Source of the DNA: Sphingopyxis sp. HIX
GTDB lineage: Bacteria > Pseudomonadota > Alphaproteobacteria > Sphingomonadales > Sphingomonadaceae
Assembly (NCBI RefSeq): GCF_001468285.1
Contig: NZ_LNSB01000007.1
Coordinates: 57,906 to 121,905 of the forward strand
Reading direction: 5' to 3'
DNA: 64,000 bases
The notes below the pieces were generated by a model. It was not told where the DNA came from and searched no databases. It saw only the letters and a list, made by a program, of their open reading frames with translations. Shown in pieces: positions 1 through 9,516 of this stretch. The number at the start of each line of letters is the position of its first letter. Position 1 is the first letter of the stretch. Both the position numbers and the translations under genes were made by a program.

Positions 1-761
1 ACCGCGGCATCGGCGCGGCCGACCACCTCGGCAAAGTCGAGCGCGCCGGACACGGCAGCCGCCCCATATCCGCTGGTAACAAGGAACAATCGCTCGATAC
101 ACGGCAACTCAGCGCATATTTCGGCGACGGCAGCGCTACGGTCCATCGCCTTGCCCGCATACAGGACGCCGTCGACCGCAATCAGGGCCTTGGGCTTGGT
201 CTGCCGCAATCGGTCGAGCACCGCGCTCGTTCCCATGTCGGGCGAGCAGAGTGTCCAGATCGCGCCGAGGCTCACCGAGGCGAGCAGGCCGATGACTGCC
301 GCCGGAATGTTGGGCAGGTAGGCCGCAACCCTATCCCCCTTCCCTATCCCGTTCCGGCGCAGTTCAAGCGCCAGCGACGCCGCCTGCCGGCGAAGCTCAG
401 CCCAGCTCAGCTCAACGGTGTCGCCGCGCTCGTTCATGGCGACAATCGCCGGCTGGCCGGCCTCGTCGGCTGCGGCCGCGTGCCGGAATATATGGCGCGC
501 ATAACTGACTTCGGCGCCCTCGAACCAGCGCGCGTGCGGCATGGCGTCGTCGCTCAGCACGGCGGTGAACGGTGCCGCAGATTCGATTCCATCATAGTCC
601 CAGATGCTGCGCCAGAAGGCTTCGAGGTCGTTCACCGACCAGCGCCGCAAATCCTCGAAGTTGGCGAACTCGAGGCCGTGCGTCGCCTTGAGCCAATCTG
701 AGTACAGGCGCATCTGCGGAACCGGACCCGGAGGATTTGCGCTGGTACTGGCATGAGTCAT
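1..761 (-). CDS. Acetoacetate--CoA ligase (acetoacetyl-CoA synthetase), N-terminal part
   Basis: The frame is open on the minus strand from an ATG at 761 to the window edge, so about 253 N-terminal residues are visible and the C-terminus is missing. The translation starts MTHASTSANPPGPVPQMRLY and has the N-terminal ACAS-type region (FWRSIWDYDG, ARWFEGAEVSYARHIF) followed by the start of the adenylate-forming domain (NIPAAVIGLLASVSLGAIW, then SPDMGTSAVLDRL). The SPDMG stretch is typical of acetoacetate-CoA ligases rather than acetyl-CoA synthetases. The family activates acetoacetate with ATP and CoA in the cytoplasm, for ketone-body or leucine catabolism. It lies upstream of a TonB receptor on the same strand but may not be co-transcribed with it. 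The ATP-binding and lysine motifs lie outside the window. Confidence 0.85.
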   Translation of the reverse strand, partial: MTHASTSANPPGPVPQMRLYSDWLKATHGLEFANFEDLRRWSVNDLEAFWRSIWDYDGIESAAPFTAVLSDDAMPHARWFEGAEVSYARHIFRHAAAADEAGQPAIVAMNERGDTVELSWAELRRQAASLALELRRNGIGKGDRVAAYLPNIPAAVIGLLASVSLGAIWTLCSPDMGTSAVLDRLRQTKPKALIAVDGVLYAGKAMDRSAAVAEICAELPCIERLFLVTSGYGAAAVSGALDFAEVVGRADAA

Positions 762-848
762 CGCGTGGCGGAACCTTGTTCAAATCGCGGGTGGGATCGG
801 GTGTTGACCCGGCGCCGCACCCCCCGGGGCGGCGCCGAAGGCGAGACG

Positions 849-3491
849 TCAGAAGGCGGTTCGGAGGCTCATGGCTGCATAGCGACCGATCGCATTATAG
901 GTACCCCCGATGCCGTCGGTTCCCGGGAAATAGGGCGGCGTCTTGTCGAACAGATCGTTGATCTGAAGGCCGATCTCGGTGCCCTTCATAAATCCCGTAT
1001 CGGGCAGCTTGACCGAAAGGCGCAGGTCCACCGTCGTGTAGCTCTTCGATTGATAAAGGCTCGTACCGGTCGGGGTTGCGAAGGAGGCGGTAACGCCGCT
1101 GCGATGATTGACGAAATTGACGAACGTCACGGGACCCGCCGTGACACCGAGCGTCGTGCGCAGCGTCGTGCGCGGGATGCCGGCGTCGAGCGAATTGCTG
1201 ACCGCCGAGGTTGGCGACAATTGGGTGCGATACTTCAGAATATAATTGCCGGCGATCCCGCCAAAGATTGTCCCAAAGTCAGCCGAATGCCGATACCGCA
1301 CGTCGAAATCGATGCCGTTCGTCTTGCGAATACCGAAATTGCCTTGGCGCAGGTCCAATATGTTGCCGATCGTCGGAACCGCCGAGAAGGTATAGAAGAA
1401 GGGAACGGTGTTCGTAATCGCGGACGTGACCTGCGCAGCGCTGGGGTCGCGGATGACCAGCGAAGCGAAGGTAGGATCGGTGAACACAAGCGCGCCGAGG
1501 CCCGACGGCGTTCCGATCACATCACGGTATCTGATGTCATAGAAAGTCGCACCGGCCGTCAGCCCCGGCGCAAAGGCCGGCTTCAGGTCAAGCCCGAACG
1601 AGAAGGTGCGGGCTTTTTCCGGCTTCAGATTCTGGTTGCCGCCGAAGAGCAGCATCGTGTTGACCTGCGTTGCCCCGCGCAAGGGATCGCGCACGCCGAA
1701 GGCGTCGACCAGCGCCGCTGCGGCATAATAGGAGCCGACAGTCGAGCCGAGGTCGCGAAGTCCGGGCGCCCGGAACGACCGGCCGTAACTGCCGCGCAAA
1801 TTGACGCCTTCGACGGGTTCCCAGGTGATGCCGACCTTCGGATTGGTCGTCGAGCCGAAGTCGCTGTAATGATCGTAGCGCCCTGAGAGCGACAGGGCGA
1901 GGCTATGGGCCATCGGCCCCGCATTGCCCTCGCCGACGATCGGCACGAACAGCTCGCCATAGACCGACGCGATGTTGCGGCTCAGATCTTCCGGAAAGCC
2001 GACGCCTCCGCTCGATCCGCGCTGCATGTAGGTTTCGCGCCGATATTCGGCGCCAAGCGCGACCTTGAGATCTCCGCCCGGCAGGTTGGCCAGCGGTCCG
2101 TCGATCTTCACGGCGCCGATCCGGGTGCGCTGGCGGTTGGTGAAATCGGTCGGATTGTCGAGAATGGCGGCGACAACCGCCGGATTGGTGCGGGTACCGA
2201 ACGGGTCAAGCGCCGTCGCGGTCGTCGTGCCGGCTGCCGCTGCCGTCAGGGCGGTGGTGTTGATGCCGGGCTGGAAGGTGTCGTTTCGCGCCCAGTTAAA
2301 CGTTCCGAAAACGCTGGCCTTGAAGTCGCCCGGCAATTTGATGTCGAGCCCGGCCGTGGCGTTCCCGCTCCTGACGCGGAATGTCTGGTCGAAATGATCC
2401 GCGCCAACCAGGTTGTCGGGCCTGAAGTCGACAAATTCAAATGTCGCCCCGGTGCCTGGCGGAGCCCGGAAGAAGGGATTGGCCGCGGTGATCAAGACAA
2501 AGGTCTGCCCGGGCAGCGCAGCCTGAACGATATCCCGTCGATCAGAGTAAAGGAGATCGGCCCAAAGGGTCACGTTCGAGGACAGGTCTTGGCGCGCCGA
2601 GACGAAGGCGGCGTGGGTGCGGTTTTCCGGCACAAGATCGACCGGCCCGCGCGGGTCGCAGGTGTTGAGCCCCGGCGCCAGGCTGGGCGCAGCATAGATC
2701 GTGCCGGTGAACAGATTGACGTTCGCATCCGGACAGACGGCCGAGCGCGTATCGACGCCGCCTGCGGCGCGGAAGTCAAGCGAGCGATACCGCCGGTCGG
2801 CGCCAGTGATATTGCTGTTCTCGGAATATTGATAGGCCGCGACAAACGAGCCGCTACCCCAGTCATGGCCGAAGATGCCGCCCGCATTGAAGGCGTGATA
2901 GTCGTCTGCGAAGCCGTAGCGGACATTCGCCTCCAATCCCGACACGCGTTTCCGGGTGATGAAGTTGACGACGCCGGCCACGGCATCCGAGCCGTAGATG
3001 GCCGACGCCCCGTCGGCGACGATCTCGACCCGCTCGATCGCGAGTTCGGGAAGAAACGGATAGTCGGGGTTGGTCTGCTGCGTACTCCCCGAGATCAGGC
3101 GATGCCCATTCATCAGCGGCAAGGTGGCGGCAGGCGGGAGTCCGCGAAGGCCCGGCGCGAAGGATCCCAGCCCGCCATTGCTGGTACGCGGCGCCGTGTT
3201 GAAGCTGTTGAGTTGCGGGACGGTTGCGAGCAGTTCGGGGGTGCTCGCCGCGCCGATCAGCTTCGCATCCTCACGCGTGACGCCAATGAGCCCCGACCCC
3301 GTCGGCGGGATGCCGCGAATGCTTGTGCCGGTCACGACGATTTCGGTGTCAGCTTCGCCGTCCGCGTTCGACTGCGTGCTGTCTTCGGCCGACTGGGCCC
3401 GCGCGGCCGTCGGCACGAGAAGCACCGCCGCGATTGCGGAGCCCGATAGCAGACATGCGCGGCCCGCCATGAATAGGATGTTGTTCGACAT
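849..3491 (-). CDS. TonB-dependent outer-membrane receptor
   Basis: The product is about 880 aa. I chose the ATG at 3491 because a strong ribosome site (GGGAGAGGA) precedes it and a signal peptide follows (MSNNILFMAGRACLLSGSAI, cleavage near AARAQ); the frame stays open upstream without coding character. The TonB-box-like EIVVTGTSIRG is near residue 50. The plug domain contains VEIVADGASAIYGSDAVAG, and a long 22-strand-type barrel follows, ending in an aromatic residue (SLRTAF). It moves a ligand across the outer membrane using TonB/ExbBD energy. The substrate is unknown. An AraC-type gene is divergent across a 151-bp gap and probably controls it. Confidence 0.93.
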   Translation of the reverse strand: MSNNILFMAGRACLLSGSAIAAVLLVPTAARAQSAEDSTQSNADGEADTEIVVTGTSIRGIPPTGSGLIGVTREDAKLIGAASTPELLATVPQLNSFNTAPRTSNGGLGSFAPGLRGLPPAATLPLMNGHRLISGSTQQTNPDYPFLPELAIERVEIVADGASAIYGSDAVAGVVNFITRKRVSGLEANVRYGFADDYHAFNAGGIFGHDWGSGSFVAAYQYSENSNITGADRRYRSLDFRAAGGVDTRSAVCPDANVNLFTGTIYAAPSLAPGLNTCDPRGPVDLVPENRTHAAFVSARQDLSSNVTLWADLLYSDRRDIVQAALPGQTFVLITAANPFFRAPPGTGATFEFVDFRPDNLVGADHFDQTFRVRSGNATAGLDIKLPGDFKASVFGTFNWARNDTFQPGINTTALTAAAAGTTTATALDPFGTRTNPAVVAAILDNPTDFTNRQRTRIGAVKIDGPLANLPGGDLKVALGAEYRRETYMQRGSSGGVGFPEDLSRNIASVYGELFVPIVGEGNAGPMAHSLALSLSGRYDHYSDFGSTTNPKVGITWEPVEGVNLRGSYGRSFRAPGLRDLGSTVGSYYAAAALVDAFGVRDPLRGATQVNTMLLFGGNQNLKPEKARTFSFGLDLKPAFAPGLTAGATFYDIRYRDVIGTPSGLGALVFTDPTFASLVIRDPSAAQVTSAITNTVPFFYTFSAVPTIGNILDLRQGNFGIRKTNGIDFDVRYRHSADFGTIFGGIAGNYILKYRTQLSPTSAVSNSLDAGIPRTTLRTTLGVTAGPVTFVNFVNHRSGVTASFATPTGTSLYQSKSYTTVDLRLSVKLPDTGFMKGTEIGLQINDLFDKTPPYFPGTDGIGGTYNAIGRYAAMSLRTAF

Positions 3492-3642
3492 GATGGTCCT
3501 CTCCCTCGCTCTTCGAATGCGGCCGGGGCCGCGGCCGGACTTTGCCGACTTGATGCCCTGCTTATGGTCTGCCAGAGAGGTTTGTAAGCGCCCGGACGGA
3601 CAACGATGTGTCTTTAGCGGACAAGGTAGAGAGAGAGAGACG

Positions 3643-4716
3643 ATGTCGATTGTCGACCCGCAGATAGGGGCTGGGACCAGCAGCACGCGCGCCGGTTTTC
3701 CTTCGCTGAACCAGCGAATCTTTGCGCCTTTCAAGTTGGCGACCGTCATTGAGGCCGTCGCCCGCCGCGGCATCAAACCCGAGACAGTTCTGGATCGTAC
3801 GGGATTGACACTCGCGGATGTACGCGATCCCCACACACTGACCTCGATCGGCCAATATCTGGTTGCGTGCGAAAATATCGTCGCCGCGGGCGCTCAATTC
3901 GGCGACGCATTCGAAATCGGGTCGCGGCTCCATCTTTCGGCCTACGGCATGTATGGCTACGCGCTGATGTGCTCGCCGACGATGCGCGAGTTCTTCGACT
4001 TCGCTGTGCGATACCAACCGCTCGCCACGCCGACGGTGAGGCTGGGGTGGCGGACGGAAGGCGCGTTCGCGATCTGGCGTTTTGAGGAAATCTATCGCGA
4101 CGTCATGAGCAACGAGGTCCGGACCTTCCTCGTTCGCCAGCAGATGAAGATGACCTACACCCATATCCGGGACACCTCCGGGGCGGACAATTTGCCCGTG
4201 CAGGCGATATTCGCTTTGACCGAAGACGGGCAGACATCCGCCGACGAACAGGCCTTGTCCTGCCCCTGTTCCTATGGACAGGATGCCAACGAACTTCATT
4301 ATCCGATCGGAATTCTTGAGCAGACGCCAGAACTCGGCAACCGGCTCACAAGAGCGATGCTCGAAGAGACTTGCGACCGGCTGATTGGCCAGTCGCGGAT
4401 CGCATCGGGATTGTCCGGCGAGGTCTATCAGCTCCTGCTGCTCGCCCCGAACCAGTCGGCCTCAATGACCTCGATCGCGGAGCAGCTGGGATTGCAAGAG
4501 CGAACCCTGCGCCGTCGGCTCGCCGCAGAAGACACGAGCTATGGCGAAATCGTCGATGATGTTCGCCGCAAGCTTGCGATCGAGTATCTGCAGACCACCC
4601 GGATGAGCGTCGACGACGTCGCCTGGAAAGTCGGCTTCAGCGACAGCGCGAACCTGCGCCGTGCCGTCAGGCGATGGACAGGAAAGACCATCAACCAAGT
4701 CCGCGCGGAGCGATGA
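3643..4716 (+). CDS. AraC-family transcriptional regulator with arabinose-binding-like N-terminal domain
   Basis: The product is 357 aa from the ATG at 3643, preceded by a purine-rich GAGAGAGAGA ribosome site; longer upstream frames overlap the divergent receptor and are not plausible. Residues about 30-210 resemble the Arabinose_bd/OruR-type ligand domain (KLATVIEAVARRGIKPETVL). The C-terminal 100 residues hold two helix-turn-helix motifs (SIAEQLGLQERTLRRRLAAE and VDDVAWKVGFSDSANLRRAV). Family members activate neighbouring catabolic or uptake genes when they bind their ligand. The divergent TonB receptor at 849-3491 is the obvious target. Confidence 0.9.
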   Translation: MSIVDPQIGAGTSSTRAGFPSLNQRIFAPFKLATVIEAVARRGIKPETVLDRTGLTLADVRDPHTLTSIGQYLVACENIVAAGAQFGDAFEIGSRLHLSAYGMYGYALMCSPTMREFFDFAVRYQPLATPTVRLGWRTEGAFAIWRFEEIYRDVMSNEVRTFLVRQQMKMTYTHIRDTSGADNLPVQAIFALTEDGQTSADEQALSCPCSYGQDANELHYPIGILEQTPELGNRLTRAMLEETCDRLIGQSRIASGLSGEVYQLLLLAPNQSASMTSIAEQLGLQERTLRRRLAAEDTSYGEIVDDVRRKLAIEYLQTTRMSVDDVAWKVGFSDSANLRRAVRRWTGKTINQVRAER

Positions 4717-4883
4717 AGCGCCAACCGCCCGGCTTATGCCAGAGAGATCATCTTGAGCGCATGATGGCCGTTTGTTGTCCGTCCGTTGTCCAGCGCAAGC
4801 TGCGAAAAGCGGCCATTGCGATAAGCACTAAGTGAACAACGACTCTCGCTTGACGATGGCCCTCCAAACGAGATGATGTCCTG

Positions 4884-5678
4884 ATGTGGACCCGCAGGCA
4901 TCGACCGCCGGCTATTCTCGGCGATCATATTCGCTTCTTTGCGGAGCGAACTGCTGAACTTGGCGATCAATCCTTATCGGTGCCGCTTCCCGCCCGTGTC
5001 GATCAGTTGATCGAGTTCTATCTCGAAGATCGATATCTGGTTTCACGCGATGGCAGGCCTGCCGGTCCCGCTCCTGAGTTGGCGATAGTGGGGCCCCAAG
5101 GTCGTCCCGGTACTTGGCTCCACCTTTCTGGCTCCCTGAAAGTCTTCACCATCCACTTTCAGCCTGGTGGGCTTAACGCGCTGTTTGGCATCGCGACAAG
5201 CGAGCTTACCGATCAGGGTGTCGAAGCTCAGAGCCTCATCGGACGAAGTGCCGACCATCTTCGCGACGACCTCATGCAGGCTGAAGATTTTGCGGAGCGC
5301 GTCGACGCCGCGCAGCGCTGGCTGGTAGACCGCATGAGTAGTGCGAAGCCTGTCGACATCGTTGCGCGGATCGCGAGAGCGGTCATCGAATCGGGAGGTC
5401 TCCCGCCCGTCCGTGAGTTCGCAAGACAGACAGGCCTCAGCGATCGCCAGTTTTCGCGGCGGTTTGAACATCAGACCGGCCTCGCGCCAAAGGTCTTTGC
5501 CAGGGCCGTGCGTTTCGGTGCGGCGTTAGAAGCCAAATCCGAGGCGCCGGAACGAAGCTGGACCGACATAGCCTATGAGGCGGGATATGCGGATCAGTCC
5601 CACTTGATCCGGGACAGCCGACAGCTGGGCGGCGCGCCGCCGCGAAGATTTTACGCCGACTGGTCCGCCGTTCCATGA
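4884..5678 (+). CDS. AraC-family regulator (helix-turn-helix, DUF6597-like N-terminus)
   Basis: The product is 264 aa from the ATG at 4884, with only a weak ribosome site. The N-terminal half contains WLHLSGSLKVFTIHFQPGG, as in small AraC proteins with a DUF6597-like sensory domain. The C-terminal HTH_18 region reads PPVREFARQTGLSDRQFSRR and then SWTDIAYEAGYADQSHLIRD. It is cytoplasmic and binds DNA; the effector is unknown. It lies 63 bp upstream of the SgcJ/DUF4440-type gene on the same strand and may be co-transcribed with it. Confidence 0.88.
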   Translation: MWTRRHRPPAILGDHIRFFAERTAELGDQSLSVPLPARVDQLIEFYLEDRYLVSRDGRPAGPAPELAIVGPQGRPGTWLHLSGSLKVFTIHFQPGGLNALFGIATSELTDQGVEAQSLIGRSADHLRDDLMQAEDFAERVDAAQRWLVDRMSSAKPVDIVARIARAVIESGGLPPVREFARQTGLSDRQFSRRFEHQTGLAPKVFARAVRFGAALEAKSEAPERSWTDIAYEAGYADQSHLIRDSRQLGGAPPRRFYADWSAVP

Positions 5679-5741
5679 CGCATTTGTTCAATTTGTCCGA
5701 GTTCTGCCGGACTAGGATGGGCAAGGCAGCGAGGAAGACCG

Positions 5742-6269
5742 ATGGACAGACGGCAGGCGTTGTTGGGATTGGCTGCGGCAGCAATGACCGCCGGCACGGC
5801 GCAAGGAAATGAAATGACGGGTTTTGACCTAAAAGACGGCGTCACGAGACTGGCAGCGGACTACGCCAATGCATGGAACAGCTCGGACATGGACGCCATG
5901 ACTGCCCTCTACACTGACGATGTTCATTGGGTGAACATCGTCGGCATGCACTGGCGCGGCAAGGCCGAGGTCGACAAGGCGCACCGCATCTTCTTCGACA
6001 TCATGTTCAAGGGCGTGCCCTTGGCGCTGGAAGAAATCGAATCGATCGCCGCGCTACCGGGGGGAGCCGCCGTCGCCGTCATCCGATGGTCCGTCGGCGC
6101 CTTTACCACGCCTGCCGGTGTGCGCGTTCCGCCAAGCCGCGATCGCATGACCCTCGTCCTGGTGCGCGAAAACGGCAAGCTGCTGATCAAGCATGGCGCA
6201 AACATCCAGATTGATGAGCTCGCACAAAAGTCGGACCCGGTGACGGCGAGCGGTAGCTCCGGGCCATAG
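5742..6269 (+). CDS. SgcJ/EcaC-like (DUF4440, NTF2-fold) exported protein
   Basis: The product is 175 aa with a good GAGGAAG ribosome site. The N-terminus, MDRRQALLGLAAAAMTAGTA, looks like a Tat-type signal with twin arginines. The mature part is an NTF2-fold domain: YANAWNSSDMDAMTALYTDD, VHWVNIVGMHWRGKAEV, then MTLVLVRENGKLLIKHGANI. That pattern is typical of the SgcJ/EcaC family, whose enzymatic roles are mostly unproven. Its 3' end almost touches the truncated transporter on the other strand. Confidence 0.8.
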   Translation: MDRRQALLGLAAAAMTAGTAQGNEMTGFDLKDGVTRLAADYANAWNSSDMDAMTALYTDDVHWVNIVGMHWRGKAEVDKAHRIFFDIMFKGVPLALEEIESIAALPGGAAVAVIRWSVGAFTTPAGVRVPPSRDRMTLVLVRENGKLLIKHGANIQIDELAQKSDPVTASGSSGP

Positions 6270-6306
6270 AGGAACTATATGAATCTGGCCGATTTCAGAC
6301 AGGCCG

Positions 6307-6783
6307 CTAAGAAATCCGGGGACGGGATAGCCGCCATGGCGGGAACCCGATCGACGCGGTCACGCGATCGCCCGCCCAGGCGATCAGCGGTACCAGCATC
6401 AGATTGAGTGCGATTTGCCATGCGACGACCATCCAGAGCAGCGCGAAGATCGTCTCGCATCGCACCATCGCGAGCTGAAGGATGATGGTCGAGGCCAGCC
6501 CTGCCGCGACGCATCCCCTGCGGCTGCGCAACCTGTCGCTCAGCCATCCCGAGAATATCCCCGATAGGCTCGCCGCGGCTGCTCCTGCGAAGACGATATA
6601 GCCAAGCCAGCGAATACTCTCGGGACCCGCCAGCTCCGACACGCGCGCTGGCAGCACGAGCATCAGAAAGGGGGTGTAAGCAATGACGCCGCCGGCGTAG
6701 GCAAGCGCATAAAGGAACAGAAATGCGGGTGACTGCATCGTTCGCAACGCTGTCACCCGCCCGTTCTCCTCAACGCACCTCAT
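6307..6783 (-). pseudogene. Truncated MFS transporter (N-terminal remnant)
   Basis: The minus-strand frame has clear membrane-transporter character: SPAFLFLYALAYAGGVIAYT, then RWLGYIVFAGAAAASLSGIF and GWLSDRLRSRRG, the typical MFS loop 2-3 motif. It ends after about 158 residues, where MFS proteins need about 400-450. The last roughly 20 residues (ASIGFPPWRLSRPRIS) look non-native and run up against the convergent gene ending at 6269. The 3' two thirds therefore appear deleted. It lies just downstream of a TonB receptor and GH3 gene, so the intact gene was probably the sugar importer of that locus. The start (6783, or 6840) is uncertain. Confidence 0.7.
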
Positions 6784-6866
6784 TGCCCGACCCCGAACGA
6801 AAGCGATCGATGCCATGATTACAGCCGTCCGTGCCGCCACGCGGCCCGGACGACTGCCCCCTTATG

Positions 6867-9494
6867 CTAAAAGTTCACACGAACGCGAAGGCCGTAGCTG
6901 CGGGCGTCATTAAGGAACCGGATGTTGAGCGACGATCCGACAAGCGCCTTTTGCGAGACCTCTTCATTGAGGAAGTTGCTCGCCCAGGCTTCGAGACGGA
7001 AATTGTCGATCGTATAACCGATACCGAGGTTGAGCGTCGCATAGCCCTTCTGCCGATCCGGGAAGCCCGCAGCGAACGCGCTCTGCCGCGTCCCGTCGAG
7101 GAAGACGATATCATCTTCGTTGAACTGGCTGAGGAAGTAGGATGAGCGGTAGTTCAGCAGCGCCTGCCAGTCGAGGCGGCCAGGACCGGCGTCGAACCAT
7201 TGCGAAAGCCGCGCGCTGATATTCACTTTGGACGCGAGCGGCAGGCGATTTCCGACGAGGCTGATCAGCGGCGAATTGCCTCCCGCTCCAAAGTCCTGCG
7301 CGCGCGCGTCGGCGACAGTGCCGCGCGTAACCTTGGTGTCGAGATAGGCGGCATTGATATCCAGTCCGAAATTGCCCGGCAGCTTGAACCGCATCTCGGC
7401 CTCGGCACCATAGATCCGCGAGGCGCCGATGTTGCGATTGACCAGCGAATAGCCATTGCAGACGGGCGGCGTCTGAGTGCTGTCGAGATTGATGCAGGTG
7501 AGGTCCTGGAAGACCTGGTTCGAATAGTCGTAATAGAAGCCTGTGAGGTTGAAGACCGCACGGCGCCCAAAGAAATCGAAGCTGTTGCGCGTGCCGACTT
7601 CATAGACGAGCAGTTTTTCGGGGCTGAAGGTCTCGGGAATCGGCGAGCCGTTGAAGCTGTCGTTGAAGCCGCCGGATTTGTGGCCGGTCGAGACCTTGGC
7701 GTAGAGCATATTGTCGTCGCTGAGATCATATTCGATTCCAAGCCGCCAGTCGATGAAGTCGAATTTCGAACTGCCGACCTGCTGGCCTGGGATCGTCAGA
7801 TTGGCATAGCTGAAGCCGCCATTACGGTCCGACGGATTGAGCGCCGGGCAGTTGACGAAGCCATTGTCGATATCGGGCCGGTCGATGCAGGTGCCGTTAG
7901 GGTTGGTGCCGTTAGCGATCGCGCCGATCTGGTCGATCAGCGTGTCGCGCAAACCCGGCGTCTTGATCCCTTCGATCAGGAACTGCGCCATGCCCTGTGG
8001 GGTCGTGATATTGCTGACATCGAAATTGGGACGATCGAGCAGCGCGGGCCGAAAGCCCTCGGTTCCGACGCGGGTCGCAAAACAGCAATCGAAATTCTCG
8101 CCGCCGAGCGTCAGCGCCCAGTTGCCGCCGATCCCGTAGCGCGACTTCTTTTCCTCGGTGTAGCGGATACCGGCGAGGAAGCGCAGACGATCGGCGACAT
8201 CGTAGGTGCCGTCGGCGTAGAAGGCATAGCTCTCGCCGTTGACGTCGGGCATGGTGAACTCGGTGGCCGAGTAGCAGCAGTAACCTCGGTCGGCGAGCGC
8301 GAGATAGCCGACCGCCTGGTCTTCCTTGAAATAAAAGGCACCGAGGTTCCACCGCAGGGCCTGGTCGTCGTTCGCGAACAGGCGCGCCTCATAGACCTGG
8401 CTCTTCGATTTGGTTTGCCAGAAATTGCCGGAATAATTGTCATACTGGACCGCCGAGAGGTCGCGCCCCGGGAAATCGATACCGTCGCTCGAAGCGTTGA
8501 CTTGGTAAAAATCGACCGAACGATAGCTGCCGGTCAGTTCGGCCCCGAAGCTCCCGAAATCATAGTTGATCTTGCCCTGGATACCCCAGAGCTCATTTTC
8601 CATGTCGCCCTGCAGACCGCGGTAGACGACATGCTTGAGATTGAGCTTGTCGGGACGGAGGCCGCTTCCGACGACAGCGCTGAAGATGTTGGCGCCCGGA
8701 TAGCCGGTGCCCGTCTCCTTGCCATAGTCGCCGACGATCGAGATGCTGAGCCGGTCGTCCGGTTCCCAGAGCAGCGACAGGCGTCCGGCGTAATTTTCCT
8801 CGAGGCCTGCCGGCTTGAGGCCGCTCGCCGGTGCGCCGGTCGAGACATTTTTAAAGCCATAGTCGCGGTTGATGTAATAGCCCGCCGCGCGCAGCGCCAA
8901 CGTATCGCCAATCGGAATGTTGATCGCGCCTTCGGCACCGTAGGACGAGCGATTGGCGACTTCTGCCTGCGCATAGCCGCTGAACTCGCGAAGCCGCGGT
9001 TTGGCGGTGATGATATTGAGTGTGCCCGCCAGCGCGTTGCGGCCGTAGAGCGTCCCCTGCGGCCCCTTGTTCACCTCGACGCGGTCGAGGTCGTAGAACA
9101 TAAGCCCGAGTCCGCGCGGGCGCGGAATATAGGTTCCGTTGAGATGCGGCGCGGCGCCCGGATCGCCGAGCTCGGTGTTGTTCGCCGAACCGACGCCGCG
9201 AATGAAGATTTCGACATTGCCTTCCTGGTTCGCAATGCTGAGACCCGGCACCGCGACCTGGAGCTGGCGCAGTTCGGATATGCCGTCCTGACGCAACTGA
9301 TCTGCGCCTAGCGCCTGAACGACGCCCGAGACGTTTTGCGAATTTTCCGCGCGGCGGTTCGCGGTGACGATGATCTCGTCGCGGTCCTCGCTCGCGCTAT
9401 CCCCTGGCCCGGCCTCCTGCGCGTGGGCGGGCAGCGCCGCGGCCGTCGAAAGCAGCACCAGCAGCGCGGTGCGCATCAATTTACCCCTGTTCAT
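6867..9494 (-). CDS. TonB-dependent receptor of the beta-glucan/cellulose locus
   Basis: The product is 875 aa. GGGAGGA precedes the ATG at 9494. The signal peptide (MRTALLVLLSTAAALPAHAQ) is followed by the TonB-box-like DEIIVTANRR, then plug motifs (RDGISEL-like region, VEVNKGPQGTLYGRNALAG) and a full barrel ending GLRVRVNF. The GTLYGRNALAG stretch is typical of sphingomonad receptors. It follows the GH3 gene by 22 bp on the same strand, so the two probably form an operon. Uptake of cello-oligosaccharides or other beta-glucans is inferred from these neighbours only. Confidence 0.92.
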   Translation of the reverse strand: MNRGKLMRTALLVLLSTAAALPAHAQEAGPGDSASEDRDEIIVTANRRAENSQNVSGVVQALGADQLRQDGISELRQLQVAVPGLSIANQEGNVEIFIRGVGSANNTELGDPGAAPHLNGTYIPRPRGLGLMFYDLDRVEVNKGPQGTLYGRNALAGTLNIITAKPRLREFSGYAQAEVANRSSYGAEGAINIPIGDTLALRAAGYYINRDYGFKNVSTGAPASGLKPAGLEENYAGRLSLLWEPDDRLSISIVGDYGKETGTGYPGANIFSAVVGSGLRPDKLNLKHVVYRGLQGDMENELWGIQGKINYDFGSFGAELTGSYRSVDFYQVNASSDGIDFPGRDLSAVQYDNYSGNFWQTKSKSQVYEARLFANDDQALRWNLGAFYFKEDQAVGYLALADRGYCCYSATEFTMPDVNGESYAFYADGTYDVADRLRFLAGIRYTEEKKSRYGIGGNWALTLGGENFDCCFATRVGTEGFRPALLDRPNFDVSNITTPQGMAQFLIEGIKTPGLRDTLIDQIGAIANGTNPNGTCIDRPDIDNGFVNCPALNPSDRNGGFSYANLTIPGQQVGSSKFDFIDWRLGIEYDLSDDNMLYAKVSTGHKSGGFNDSFNGSPIPETFSPEKLLVYEVGTRNSFDFFGRRAVFNLTGFYYDYSNQVFQDLTCINLDSTQTPPVCNGYSLVNRNIGASRIYGAEAEMRFKLPGNFGLDINAAYLDTKVTRGTVADARAQDFGAGGNSPLISLVGNRLPLASKVNISARLSQWFDAGPGRLDWQALLNYRSSYFLSQFNEDDIVFLDGTRQSAFAAGFPDRQKGYATLNLGIGYTIDNFRLEAWASNFLNEEVSQKALVGSSLNIRFLNDARSYGLRVRVNF

Positions 9495-9516
9495 GTCATC
9501 CTCCCTACCATCAGTC

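Noticed and set aside
1905..3449. Long open frame on the plus strand (about 514 codons)
   Set aside because: It is antisense to the TonB receptor at 849-3491, is Arg/Gly-rich without domain motifs, and is a typical shadow in a GC-rich genome.
6275..6547. Alternative frame as continuation of the truncated MFS gene
   Set aside because: I checked whether a frameshift restores the transporter. The alternative frame is Arg/Asp-rich with no hydrophobic segments, so deletion is the better explanation.
7200..9311. About 700-codon plus-strand frame
   Set aside because: It lies antisense within the second TonB receptor, has no ribosome site and no recognisable motif; the receptor has signal peptide, plug and barrel.
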